The notes under the pieces were generated by a model. That model made no database searches and had not been told where the DNA came from. It saw only the letters and a list, made by a program, of their open reading frames with translations. A stretch of 54,625 nucleotides of DNA from the NCBI GenBank assembly GCA_002716765.1, contig PBBY01000004.1:1-54625 (forward strand). The letters are read 5' to 3'. Made by a program: the position numbers and the translations under genes. Every line of letters begins with the position of its first letter. Position 1 is the first letter of the stretch. This stretch comes from Candidatus Magasanikiibacteriota bacterium. Its GTDB lineage: Bacteria; Patescibacteriota; Patescibacteriia; Magasanikbacterales; UBA922. Below, piece by piece: positions 15,819 to 24,395 of the stretch.

Positions 15819-16277
15819 TTAAAAACTATATTGATTTGCTCCGGTAACAGCAGTGGCTTGACCAAGTTGAATAAGCACAAATCTGGCGATTGCCCAGGCA
15901 CTCATTATGATTGCCAAACCAATTATTCCAGATAAAATAAGTTTCTTTGCTTCTTCTACTTTGTCGTCGTTTCCTCCGGCAGTCATCCATTTAAATCCAC
16001 CAAGAAGAATTATAACAACAGCAACGATTCCAAGTAAGCTCAGCATAACATTTATGATTCTGGCAACGGTTGTTTGCAAATCTGCTTTTCCAAGTGCAGT
16101 GGTTTCGTGAATTGGATCAATACCAAAAACATCATCATTTTGTGCGGCACCTTGATTGTTTGGTTCAACCCCACCATCGTTTGCAAAAACATTTGATGCG
16201 GCTAATGTAGAAAATAGTACGGCTGCAATAATTGCAATAATAGTTTTGTATTTTACTAAACGCATTGCTAAATACAT
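15819..16277 (-). CDS. Two-TM pilin-like protein with strong RBS, member 11
   Basis: 152 residues: a signal peptide (MYLAMRLVKY start, cleavage near VFA/ND), TM1 (about 77-99), WMTAGGNDDKVEEAKK, TM2 (about 112-134) and a very short tail. The start is secure: AAAGGAGGTGATATT before ATG complements the 16S 3' end almost completely, while most genes here have no Shine-Dalgarno at all. Together with the stable 3' hairpins this marks members 11 and 12 as the likely major, highly expressed subunits. Member 12 is a tandem duplicate with the same signal peptide, RBS and 3' region. Confidence 0.8.
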   Translation of the reverse strand: MYLAMRLVKYKTIIAIIAAVLFSTLAASNVFANDGGVEPNNQGAAQNDDVFGIDPIHETTALGKADLQTTVARIINVMLSLLGIVAVVIILLGGFKWMTAGGNDDKVEEAKKLILSGIIGLAIIMSAWAIARFVLIQLGQATAVTGANQYSF

Positions 16278-16340
16278 AATATCACCTCCTTTTTTGTGTG
16301 GTTTGTCATATATTTTTGTTCTTCACCTAAAAGATGAAGT

Positions 16341-16395
16341 AAAAACTAGAAATTATAGACTACTTTCCAGTTTTTAAAAGGGAATAACCCCTTTT
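16341..16395 (-). terminator. Tandem 3' hairpins after member 12
   Basis: A near copy of 15757-15812: AAAAGGG...CCCTTTT, then AAAAACTGGAAA...TTTCTAGTTTTT. A further small hairpin (CTTCA...TGAAG, 16321-16339) lies just beyond it. Confidence 0.6.
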
Positions 16396-16402
16396 AAAAT
16401 TA

Positions 16403-16912
16403 TTATAGTTCGTATGCTGTTGCTCCGGTAACATCTGTTGCTTGGCCAAGTTGAATAAGTACAAATCTGGCAATTGCCCAGGCACTCATTACAATAGCTA
16501 AACCAATAATTCCAGCTAAAATAAGTTTCTTTGCTTCTTCTACTTTGTCGTCGTTTCCAGCTGCTGTCATCCATTTAAATCCACCAAGAAGTATGATAAC
16601 TACTGCAACAATCCCAAGTAAACTTAATGCAACGTTAATGATTCTTGCAATAGTAGTTTGTAAATCTGCTTTTCCTAGTGCGGTTGTGCCATGAATGGAG
16701 TCCATACCAAATACATCAACTTGAGCTGCAACTTTACAAATACCATTGAAACAGACGTCGGTTTCTAATGTACAAGTATTTCCAGGTAGACACACGTCAT
16801 CTGTATCACCAGCTGCTGCAAAAACACTTGATGCGGCTAATGTAGAAAATAGTACTGTTGCAATAATTGCAATAATAGTTTTGTATTTTACTAAACGCAT
16901 TGCTAAATACAT
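16403..16912 (-). CDS. Two-TM pilin-like protein with strong RBS, member 12
   Basis: 169 residues, the tandem duplicate of member 11: identical first residues, the same AAAGGAGGTGATA ribosome site, the same membrane core (WMTAAGNDDKVEEAKK) and the same 3' hairpins. It differs by an insert after the signal peptide with four cysteines (VCLPGNTC and VCFNGIC), which could form a small disulfide loop on the outside of a filament. Duplicate major subunits differing only in an exposed loop would allow switching or mixed filaments; that is inference. Confidence 0.8.
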   Translation of the reverse strand: MYLAMRLVKYKTIIAIIATVLFSTLAASSVFAAAGDTDDVCLPGNTCTLETDVCFNGICKVAAQVDVFGMDSIHGTTALGKADLQTTIARIINVALSLLGIVAVVIILLGGFKWMTAAGNDDKVEEAKKLILAGIIGLAIVMSAWAIARFVLIQLGQATDVTGATAYEL

Positions 16913-16985
16913 AGTATCACCTCCTTTCGTTGTTGGGTTTGTTTCATATAATAATACAGTATGGGAATAATATAATAAAAAAACG

Positions 16986-17414
16986 CTAAAAAATCCCCAG
17001 TATTTGGTTTAGTATAGCATAAGAACCAAAAATCACAAAAAGACCAATGGTTGCGTATAACATGGTTTGTGTGCCTTTTTTTACTTTTTCTTGGTTTCCG
17101 GCAGAGGTAAGCCACATAAACCCACCAAACATAAATGCCAAAAGCGTTAATGATCCAATAATTCCTAATGCTGTTTGCGCAACTTTTCCTATGAGCTCCT
17201 GAGGTGTGGCAGATGCAATTGGGTTTTGAAGCTGTCTTACTTTAGGTGCTATCTTGCTAAGGACGGGTGTTTGTGCTTTCGTATTTTGAGGCACTGCTGG
17301 AGCTGTTGCTGTAGCAGCTGTTGCAAAAGAGGTAAAAGAAAAACAAAAGCCACTAATTAAAATAAGAAAAAGAAATAATTGAATAGGAGAAAGGAGTTTG
17401 CGTTTAGCAGTCAT
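16986..17414 (-). CDS. Two-TM pilin-like protein, member 13
   Basis: 142 residues: a signal peptide (about 1-33), an Ala/Pro-rich exported segment, TM1 (about 78-102, with MFGGFMWLTSAGN), loop QEKVKKGTQTMLYA, TM2 (about 113-136) and essentially no tail (ends LGIF). It belongs with members 14-15 by the FGGF core in place of YAGF. An extended -10 (TGCTATACT) lies about 30 bases upstream of the ATG, so an internal promoter drives members 13 onward. Confidence 0.75.
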   Translation of the reverse strand: MTAKRKLLSPIQLFLFLILISGFCFSFTSFATAATATAPAVPQNTKAQTPVLSKIAPKVRQLQNPIASATPQELIGKVAQTALGIIGSLTLLAFMFGGFMWLTSAGNQEKVKKGTQTMLYATIGLFVIFGSYAILNQILGIF

Positions 17415-17440
17415 AAAATACGTATAAAGTAATAGTTAAT

Positions 17441-17449
17441 AGTATAGCA
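17441..17449 (-). promoter_or_regulatory. Extended -10 promoter before member 13
   Basis: Minus strand TGCTATACT, the same element as at 5588-5596. Confidence 0.5.
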
Positions 17450-17503
17450 TTAACGTGTTGGAAAAAAAAGGCGTAGCACTGTGCAAAACACACACGTAAG
17501 TTG

Positions 17504-18262
17504 TTATTTTATTACGCGTACGTTTTCTTTTACGCCAGTTGTGTCTAAAACAATTTGTATTATTAAATGAGCAAAAATTGCGATACAAATACCAATAACC
17601 GCGGCAATCATAATACCTTGACCTTTTTTAAACTTTTCCGGGTTTCCAAAAGACATAATCATGGTAAATCCACCAAATAAAAACATAACAAAAGCAATGG
17701 AACCAATAATACTTAAAATAAATTCAGAAATGTTAATACCAATACATAAATAATCATTGAGATTTCTACAATTGCCATCTACGGCGCATTGTGGTAATAA
17801 TCCTTCCACTTTTTTGCATCTGTCTACAAGTGGTTCTTGGAGTTTTTTTGCAATTTCTTTTTCTGCTGGGCCAATGCTTGCGCTTATTGTTGTGATTTCG
17901 TCAAGTGTTTTATTTAAGACTTCAACACTTTTCAAAAAATCAATATTCTGGCTTAAGTTTAAGGGGTCTACTGTTAGAACTTCTAAAATAATGTTTTCCG
18001 CCTCAGTTAACAGATCTTTTACTTTTTCAATCACAAGTTTAGCTTCTGTTTGGTAGGCAAGGTCTTTTGTACTTGCTAATAACGTTTTAGCCTCATCCAT
18101 AATTCTTTCTGAGTCTGTTAAGATACTGTCTTCGTATGATCCTTCTACAAACAAATCAGAAATTTTTTGCGCCTTTACTACAAAAGGTAAAAATAGAGCA
18201 CAAATAATACTACATATAATGGTGTGTATAAAAAAGCGGGGGAGTGTGCGAGAGTGTGTCAT
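17504..18262 (-). CDS. Coiled-coil two-TM pilin-like protein, member 14
   Basis: 252 residues: a signal peptide (1-31, VKA/QK), a helical exported domain (about 40-150, heptad-like, rich in Glu, Lys and Leu) and a Cys motif of five residues (CKKVEGLLPQCAVDGNC, then YLCIGINIS). Two TMs follow (about 183-206 and 217-240) around FGGFTMIMSFGNPEKFKKG. It forms a pair with member 15: the Cys motif and core are nearly identical but the coiled coils differ. The fixed Cys motif probably anchors the exported helix bundle to the membrane hairpin. Confidence 0.75.
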   Translation of the reverse strand: MTHSRTLPRFFIHTIICSIICALFLPFVVKAQKISDLFVEGSYEDSILTDSERIMDEAKTLLASTKDLAYQTEAKLVIEKVKDLLTEAENIILEVLTVDPLNLSQNIDFLKSVEVLNKTLDEITTISASIGPAEKEIAKKLQEPLVDRCKKVEGLLPQCAVDGNCRNLNDYLCIGINISEFILSIIGSIAFVMFLFGGFTMIMSFGNPEKFKKGQGIMIAAVIGICIAIFAHLIIQIVLDTTGVKENVRVIK

Positions 18263-18271
18263 ATAGTGGTA

Positions 18272-18985
18272 TTATTTTACAGCTCTAAAACTGTCATGTG
18301 TACCAAGAGTATCTAGAATAAGATCCACAATAAGATGTGCCGAAAGTGCAACAACAATTCCTACAACGGCCAAAACCATAATACTTCTACCTTTTTTAAA
18401 CTTTTCTGGGTTTCCAAAAGACATGATCATGGTAAAACCACCAAATAAAAACATCACAAAAGCGATGGAACCAATTAATTGAAGGAGGAGTTTTGATATA
18501 TTTATTCCCATGCAAACATAATCATCGGTATCAAGACAATTACCATCCAAAGCACATTGTGGTAATAAGCCTTTAATAGCTGCACATCGGTTTGGGAGGT
18601 TGTCTGATAAGGTGTTAAAACTAGCGCTTGTTTTGGTTCTTAATGCGGTAATTTTTGTTTCAATATTAAGTTTGTTAACTTCAAGAAGATCTGCTTGTTT
18701 GGAATTATTTTTTGCAAATGTATCCCACTTTTCTGCTAATTCTAACTCTGCTTCAAATCTTTTATAGGTAGTGTTTGCTGTTTCTTTTGTGGCAAAACGA
18801 GGTATGTCTCTTGCTGCATCTTGGGCGGCTTTTAGGTGTGTGTTAGCTTGGTCTATTGCTTTTTGTATTGCCGGATCTGTTATTGCTAAAGCAGTGTACT
18901 GAATGGCAAAAAAGGCACATATACAAAGAGTGGCATAAAAGAAATAATGGATTTTTTTAAAGCGAAAATAATTGCGCGTGATCAT
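18272..18985 (-). CDS. Coiled-coil two-TM pilin-like protein, member 15
   Basis: 237 residues, the partner of member 14: a signal-like helix (about 14-34), a helical exported domain (about 35-135), the motif CAAIKGLLPQCALDGNC and YVCMGINIS, and the core MFLFGGFTMIMSFGNPEKFKKG. It is separated from member 14 by nine bases, so it is a tandem duplicate in the same transcript. The next gene upstream is the solute-binding lipoprotein (31 bases away). Confidence 0.75.
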   Translation of the reverse strand: MITRNYFRFKKIHYFFYATLCICAFFAIQYTALAITDPAIQKAIDQANTHLKAAQDAARDIPRFATKETANTTYKRFEAELELAEKWDTFAKNNSKQADLLEVNKLNIETKITALRTKTSASFNTLSDNLPNRCAAIKGLLPQCALDGNCLDTDDYVCMGINISKLLLQLIGSIAFVMFLFGGFTMIMSFGNPEKFKKGRSIMVLAVVGIVVALSAHLIVDLILDTLGTHDSFRAVK

Positions 18986-19016
18986 AAAATGGAATTACAA
19001 TAAAAAGAGTAAAAGA

Positions 19017-20396
19017 TTAATTTGTTCCTTGCATTTGGTTTGGCAGGTTTTGTATAATGTCTTCTTGTCGTTTTTGTGCAATATCTTCTGGATATTCTTC
19101 TATAATGGTGTCTAAGTATTCTTTTATTTTTGTATACGCACCGGTTGCGTCTGTGCCACGATACCAATTTTTTGCGGTAAGAATTTGCGATGCAAATGGT
19201 CCTAAAAATGGATCTTCTGATTGTGCTGCAATTTGTGATCGTAATGGCGATGGTTGATTTGTTGCTTTGGAGTATTTTTCTATATTAGCAGGTAATGTAA
19301 TAAAGCGAACAAAATCCCATGCATGATCTTTGTGTTTGGATTTTTTTACGACACTTTCTATCCAATAAGACGCAACATTGACCGGTTCGGCTTCGTTGAG
19401 TTGGGGAAGTGGAATAATTTCTAAATTCATTTGTGGTGCTCTGGCGGTTATTCTGGATTTTTCAAAAGAAAACCCAATATAAAAGACGGATTTATTTTGG
19501 ACAAATGCATCAAATGCACGTTCTTTGTCTGTGCTCCAAGAATAGACTTCTTTTGTTGGCCTGGCAAAGTCCGTATAAAAACGGGTTACTTCGTATGCTG
19601 GATCATTTTTGTTTGCGCCAGTCATGCCACGAGTAAAGGATAAATACCCTCTTTGTGCGACATCTATTCCTTTTTGCATTAATAGTGCGGCAAAAATATC
19701 TGCTGAATTGGCAATATTACTCCCGGTGCCAAGCGCAATACCAGATTGTATAATATCGCCATTATTGTTATAAATTGTTGCTTTTTTTACGGCGTCTGTT
19801 AATTCTGTCCAATTTGTTGGTGGTGTAGGAATGCCGGCACGGTCGAGTAAATCTTTGTTGTAATATACAGCCAATGTGTCTACGGCCAATGGTAGTCCAT
19901 AAACGGTGTTTCCACTAATTACATCTTCTGAGACGGTTTTTATGTAATTACTTCTTATCCATGATTTGCTTGGTAGAGGGTTTGTTTCAAAGGTAACAAC
20001 CGGTTCCTGTGTGTATTTTCCTTTTATAAAAAAGTTTGCGGTTGTGGCTGAGTCTGGCATTTTGTCTATTCTTGATCTGTATTTTTCTAATTCTTTTATG
20101 GGAACAGAAATAATATCTGGTCCAACGTCGTCTGCAAGGGCATTAACAAATAATTCATCAAATTCCTCTAATCGTACGCGGCGAATATTGACATTTACGT
20201 ATGATCTTTGTGCATTATATTCTTTTGCAAAGTTTCGTAATTGGTTTACGTCATTATAAATAGTCCAATACGATAATTTTACTGGTCTAATTGCCGCCGT
20301 TTCTTTTTCCGAAAGGCCTTTGCAGCCAACACCAGACAAAAGAAGAACGGCACAGAGAATTCCGGTGGTAATATAACGAAATAAAGATCTTTTCAT
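19017..20396 (-). CDS. Extracellular solute-binding lipoprotein, family 1
   Basis: 459 residues, the usual length for sugar-type ABC binding proteins. A lipoprotein signal peptide ends LLLSGVGC (Cys 25). The mature part has the family signature: LSYWTIYNDVNQLRNFAKEY near the start, DDVGPDIISVPIKELEKY, YGLPLAVDTLAVYYNKDLLDRAGI, and W..AWDFVRFIT near the end. It should bind an oligosaccharide or similar ligand outside the cytoplasmic membrane. No ABC permease or ATPase is nearby. It lies between pilin-like members 15 and 16 on the same strand, so it may hand ligand to, or be displayed with, the filament system rather than feed an importer. The context-based role is inference. Confidence 0.85.
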   Translation of the reverse strand: MKRSLFRYITTGILCAVLLLSGVGCKGLSEKETAAIRPVKLSYWTIYNDVNQLRNFAKEYNAQRSYVNVNIRRVRLEEFDELFVNALADDVGPDIISVPIKELEKYRSRIDKMPDSATTANFFIKGKYTQEPVVTFETNPLPSKSWIRSNYIKTVSEDVISGNTVYGLPLAVDTLAVYYNKDLLDRAGIPTPPTNWTELTDAVKKATIYNNNGDIIQSGIALGTGSNIANSADIFAALLMQKGIDVAQRGYLSFTRGMTGANKNDPAYEVTRFYTDFARPTKEVYSWSTDKERAFDAFVQNKSVFYIGFSFEKSRITARAPQMNLEIIPLPQLNEAEPVNVASYWIESVVKKSKHKDHAWDFVRFITLPANIEKYSKATNQPSPLRSQIAAQSEDPFLGPFASQILTAKNWYRGTDATGAYTKIKEYLDTIIEEYPEDIAQKRQEDIIQNLPNQMQGTN

Positions 20397-20417
20397 ACAA
20401 AAAGGGATAAAAATACA

Positions 20418-21458
20418 TTAAAATACATTTTTGAAAATAAAGTTAACAATAATATAACTGGTTAAAATAACAATCACACCAGCCGAAGTCCAAAAAATCA
20501 TATTCATTGCTTTTTTCTCTCGCTCGGCGTTTCCGGCAGCAGTCATCCACATAATGCCAGAAAAAACAAATAATACAAGTGTAATGGAACCAATAATTTG
20601 CATAATAAGTTTTATGGCTTTTCCGATTACTTTTGCTGGATCAGACATTTGACTAACGCGGATTGTACCAAGCAGGCTTTGATATTCTTCGATAACAAGT
20701 GGTTCTTCTGTAATTTGTGTGGTAATCGGTTTGTCTGAACATTGGTCTTTAACAATAAAACAGTCTACACACCGAATCCTTCCAAATTCCTTTGTTGAGT
20801 CAAGTGCACCACAATCATTTTCCTGGGATTTGTGAGTGGCATTATTGTAAAAAAACTTTGTTTGTGAATAATTTTTACCATTAATAACAAAAGTAAAAGA
20901 TTCACACGCTTCATTTCCCTGTAAAACAAAGTTGCCACAAGTGTCGCCACTTAGCCTATTAAGATTATCGATGATTTCTTCAGTATTTGCTACATATTTT
21001 TGTAATTGTTTTTCTAGTTTCATAAAACTAGTAGCCAAGTTAATACGTTTTTCTCTTGTGTCAGAATTACTGCAATAAAGATGTGGTTGAACTCTATCAA
21101 CCAGATCCTGAATTCTTCTTGGTCGATTCGCACTGGCACTTATACTATAAGATCTACTTTTTCTTATCTTTTCCTTAATACTCTCAATTTTAGTAGAAGT
21201 GGTTTTGTCGGGTTTTTGTGTAAGAAGTGTATCATACATAGTTTCTACCTCAGCAAGTAGTGTGTTTCTCTTTTGTATTTCCTGTGTCCATTTTGTATGA
21301 GCCTTTTTTGCAAAAGACATTTCTCTTGGAGTACACTCTGGATTTTCAATCCTTTTATACCGTTCTCCCAAAGCAAAAACCGGCGTAGCACTACTTAATA
21401 AAAAAAACACTCCGATCAAAAAAGAGAAAATATATAGTATGTTTTTTCTTTTAGTCAT
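20418..21458 (-). CDS. Long two-TM pilin-like protein, array member 16
   Basis: The ORF begins at 21536, but the signal peptide starts at MTKRKNILYIF (ATG 21458), giving about 346 residues and avoiding overlap with galU. Order: a signal peptide (about 1-30), a long helical exported domain (about 35-190), a Cys-containing segment (C-GNF, CESF, DCGAL, CVDC, C), then TM1 and TM2 near the C-terminus around MWMTAAGNAEREKKAMN. Here the exported domain precedes the hairpin, as in members 14-15. It is the first gene of the array and lies 53 bases after galU. Confidence 0.75.
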   Translation of the reverse strand: MTKRKNILYIFSFLIGVFFLLSSATPVFALGERYKRIENPECTPREMSFAKKAHTKWTQEIQKRNTLLAEVETMYDTLLTQKPDKTTSTKIESIKEKIRKSRSYSISASANRPRRIQDLVDRVQPHLYCSNSDTREKRINLATSFMKLEKQLQKYVANTEEIIDNLNRLSGDTCGNFVLQGNEACESFTFVINGKNYSQTKFFYNNATHKSQENDCGALDSTKEFGRIRCVDCFIVKDQCSDKPITTQITEEPLVIEEYQSLLGTIRVSQMSDPAKVIGKAIKLIMQIIGSITLVLFVFSGIMWMTAAGNAEREKKAMNMIFWTSAGVIVILTSYIIVNFIFKNVF

Positions 21459-21510
21459 GTGAGTGTTTTTAGTGGCACTGTTTTTTTGTGCGCACAGATT
21501 ACCGCGCAAA

Positions 21511-22356
21511 TTACAACAATCCTTGTTTTTTTGCAAAATGCATGGTGGTTTTTAATAATGCAACCTTGTTTCCGGTGTCAAAATAAATTCCTTCGTATTC
21601 ATATGCCAAAAAGTCTTGTTCTTTAGCAAGGGAGTTTGCTGCATCGGCAACCCAAATTTCTTCATCTTTTCCAAATCCCTGTGCTTCTAAATGAGGCCAA
21701 ATATCTTTGGTAAAAATATACCTCATTCCTCCAACAATAAGGCCGTTCGGGGAAACATTTTCTACGCTTGGTTTTTCTTTAAATTCTGTTACGTTGTATA
21801 ATTTGTCTTCTTCTAATTTATTGCCGTAAATATTCCCGTATTTTGTCATGTCTTCTGGGTTTTCTATCTTTTGTACCCCAATTATTGGAGTATTGTGTGA
21901 GTTAAAGACAGAAATAAGCTGAGAAATAACAGGTGTTTTTGCATCTATAATACTGTCACCGTCGGAAAAGGCAAATGAATCGTTTCCTACAAAACCTTTT
22001 GCACAAAGAAGTGCGTGGCCATTTCCCAAAGGTTCTGATTGGCGAGTATAATAGAACCGTACTTTTTTACATAAATCTACTAATGGTTGTAATCTGTTTA
22101 ATTTACCTTTCCCTTCTAAGAAATGCTCAAAGTCTTTGTTTCTGTCAAAATGATCTTCGATTGCACGTTTTTGGGAACTGGTAACAAACATGATTTCTTC
22201 TATACCACTTTCTACCATTTCTTCTACAATATATTGTACGACTGGTTTATCTAAAACGGGTAACATTTCTTTTGGCATGGCTTTTGTGGCAGGCAAAAAA
22301 CGCGTGCCAAACCCTGCAACAACAATAACTCCTTTTTTTACCGATGTGCTATTCAT
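21511..22356 (-). CDS. galU: UTP-glucose-1-phosphate uridylyltransferase
   Basis: 281 residues. It makes UDP-glucose from UTP and glucose-1-phosphate for cell-envelope glycans. The nucleotidyltransferase signature GFGTRFLPATKAMPKEMLP lies at about 15-33. SDGDSIID (metal/UTP site) and the sugar-site motifs VEEMVESGIEEIMFVTS and EFKEKPSVENV are present. The usual PAAGLGTR is changed to VVAGFGTR. An extended -10 (TGATATACT) ends about 12 bases before the ATG, so the mRNA would be almost leaderless. It could supply donors for the GT4 and GT2 enzymes in this window. Confidence 0.93.
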   Translation of the reverse strand: MNSTSVKKGVIVVAGFGTRFLPATKAMPKEMLPVLDKPVVQYIVEEMVESGIEEIMFVTSSQKRAIEDHFDRNKDFEHFLEGKGKLNRLQPLVDLCKKVRFYYTRQSEPLGNGHALLCAKGFVGNDSFAFSDGDSIIDAKTPVISQLISVFNSHNTPIIGVQKIENPEDMTKYGNIYGNKLEEDKLYNVTEFKEKPSVENVSPNGLIVGGMRYIFTKDIWPHLEAQGFGKDEEIWVADAANSLAKEQDFLAYEYEGIYFDTGNKVALLKTTMHFAKKQGLL

Positions 22357-22368
22357 AGTTCTTTTATT

Positions 22369-22377
22369 AGTATATCA
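22369..22377 (-). promoter_or_regulatory. Extended -10 promoter of galU
   Basis: Minus strand TGATATACT. The start site would fall only a few bases before the ATG at 22356. Confidence 0.5.
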
Positions 22378-22417
22378 AAAATATCGTATATTTACTATAG
22401 TGTGTCTATTAGATATA

Positions 22418-23773
22418 TCATATTTCTATGTGTTCGTCAATTTCTATTGGTGCACCAAACCGACTACCTTGTCCTTTGGGGAATCCTGGAGGAGCATCTT
22501 CGAGGAGTTGTGGGTCAAAGGTATACTGCACCGTTTGGTACCCAGAGTAAAAGTCTCCGGCATTAGTTTTGTGCTTAAGACTTGGTAAAGAAGAGGCAAT
22601 ATATGTACCAAGCAAGTGAAAAGAGTTCCTGGTATTTTTTTCTAGTGCTGGGTCATATATATTTCGAAATAATCTTGATATTGATGGAGCCATCAATACC
22701 GCTTCTATTGTCATGTTATTTGGTGAATCATAAGGAATTATTAAAAATCCCCGAGTAAATAGTCCTAAAATATGATTACCGCTATTATCCTTTTTTGTAA
22801 TAGTATCATTAAGAAAAAACCCATATCCAATATTTGGGTTCGTAAAAAACGTTGCTTTTCCGTTTATAACACCATCTATCCATACATAATTATGAACATA
22901 AATAACACCGTTTTCTGGGAAGTCGTAGTGGCCAACAAATACTTCGTTTCCAATAGTGTTACAGTAACTTCTGGAGCAGTTGTGTTGATTGCAGTGGCAT
23001 TCTCGTGATGTTACTTTATACAAGTCAAAACCACCTGTTTCTAGTAACACCACATGCCAACCAAGCCCACCATGTGGTGCAGGAATTATTAATCCTTCAT
23101 CATGTTCTGCCATTGATGATAAGGTGTTAATGGTGTCTTGTCTGAGCCCAACAAAATCAATTGGTGGAACTGGAGAATGCCATAATTCGGCAGGACCACC
23201 AGAACCCTGAATCATATTTGCTTGTATTTCTTGGTTTATAAGTATATTACATGTCAAGGTATTATTACTGTGAACACTTCCAGAAATTTGCATGTCCGAG
23301 GATAATATGCCTGGGTTCTTAATGGTAAGGATATACGGAAATGCAAAACCACCTTCTCCTTGTGTTATTTTAAAAGTTTTTTTGATGTTTGGGTAATTGT
23401 GAAGCCATCCGGTAGATTGAATGCTTGTTGCATCATTTTCGTCCTGTGTAACGGAAATAGCATAAGAGCCGATTACATTGCCGTGTGCATCGGTGTAATC
23501 ATGAACAAATGGTCCTGGAGTTCCTGGTGGATTTCCATCCCATAAATCATCTGGGTTATTGTGTAGTACCCATGAATAATACGTGGTTCCAGCTTCTGCA
23601 ATCTCACGAATTTGTGCATGTTTTGTTATTTGAGTATTGTGTCGTAACACCATTGTGCCATACGCGCTTAACCCAAGCGTAAGACTTAAAAGTAGTGCAC
23701 TACCAAAAACAAGTACTAATAATAATGACGATCCTTTTGTATTAAATCTAAGTTGTGTTAAAAGATTTTGCAT
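22418..23773 (-). CDS. PilX-like minor pilin-associated protein
   Basis: 451 residues. The N-terminus (NTKGSSLLLVLVFGSALLLS, about 11-30, then IREIAEAGTTYYSWVLHN) resembles PilX-type proteins of type IV pilus systems: one hydrophobic helix after a short basic leader, with the typical E-A-G junction. The remainder is a Gly-, Asn- and His-rich beta-type exported domain with a Cys/His cluster (ECHCNQHNCSRSYC, about 263-276) that could bind metal or form disulfides. It is the last gene of a three-gene operon with two prepilins. It probably sits at the pilus tip or assembly site. Confidence 0.7.
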   Translation of the reverse strand: MQNLLTQLRFNTKGSSLLLVLVFGSALLLSLTLGLSAYGTMVLRHNTQITKHAQIREIAEAGTTYYSWVLHNNPDDLWDGNPPGTPGPFVHDYTDAHGNVIGSYAISVTQDENDATSIQSTGWLHNYPNIKKTFKITQGEGGFAFPYILTIKNPGILSSDMQISGSVHSNNTLTCNILINQEIQANMIQGSGGPAELWHSPVPPIDFVGLRQDTINTLSSMAEHDEGLIIPAPHGGLGWHVVLLETGGFDLYKVTSRECHCNQHNCSRSYCNTIGNEVFVGHYDFPENGVIYVHNYVWIDGVINGKATFFTNPNIGYGFFLNDTITKKDNSGNHILGLFTRGFLIIPYDSPNNMTIEAVLMAPSISRLFRNIYDPALEKNTRNSFHLLGTYIASSLPSLKHKTNAGDFYSGYQTVQYTFDPQLLEDAPPGFPKGQGSRFGAPIEIDEHIEI

Positions 23774-23785
23774 AATATCTAGTCA

Positions 23786-24391
23786 CTATGGGAGTTGCAC
23801 AAACGTTTGATAGGTTTTTGGTTTGGGATTGCTCATATTTTTTGACTCAACAATCAGTGTTACTGTAATTAATGATATTTGTGCTATATCTATTGGTTCT
23901 TCTAGTGGGTTATCTGTGTAAACGGATTGTCCGGCAGAATAAAAAGAAAATAATCCGGTTTGTGCGTGTTCATCATTAAGAGTAGTAAAAAGTACTGTTT
24001 CTACGGCGCCAGCTTCGTTATATGAATTAGTATTTTGGTCGTATGGTGTAATAATTTTACGAAGTATGTGGTTTTCCCTTTCGTATTGTATTTTTTTAGG
24101 GAACGTATGAGGTTTCTGTAAATAATAGAATGTAAGTCTGTTTTCTGAGGCAGTGGTAAGCGCAGCCTCTCCTGTTGCCCCCGATGTTATTCGTTTTATT
24201 TCTTCGGTTATTTCTGCAACAAATCGTCTCGCGGCAAATTCTGTGTCTAAGGTGGACTCTAGTTGTGTGCTTTGTGAACTGGCTGCAATAAAAAACTGTG
24301 AAACAGTAAGTATGATAAGTGTAGAAATAGCAATGCAGAGTACTAATTCCATGAGCGTAAATCCTTTTGTGTTTTTTTGCAGTAGTGTCAT
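23786..24391 (-). CDS. Type IV minor prepilin (PilW/PilV-like)
   Basis: 201 residues with a class III signal: a short leader NTKG, then FTLMELVLCIAISTLIILTV (cleavage after G10, Phe at +1, Glu at +5 of the mature protein). The exported part is beta-rich with no cysteine pair. A prepilin peptidase must process it, but none is in the window. The start lies four bases after the stop of the upstream prepilin gene and its own stop 12 bases before the PilX-like gene, so the three are translationally close and likely coexpressed. Confidence 0.85.
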   Translation of the reverse strand: MTLLQKNTKGFTLMELVLCIAISTLIILTVSQFFIAASSQSTQLESTLDTEFAARRFVAEITEEIKRITSGATGEAALTTASENRLTFYYLQKPHTFPKKIQYERENHILRKIITPYDQNTNSYNEAGAVETVLFTTLNDEHAQTGLFSFYSAGQSVYTDNPLEEPIDIAQISLITVTLIVESKNMSNPKPKTYQTFVQLP

Positions 24392-24395
24392 ATGT

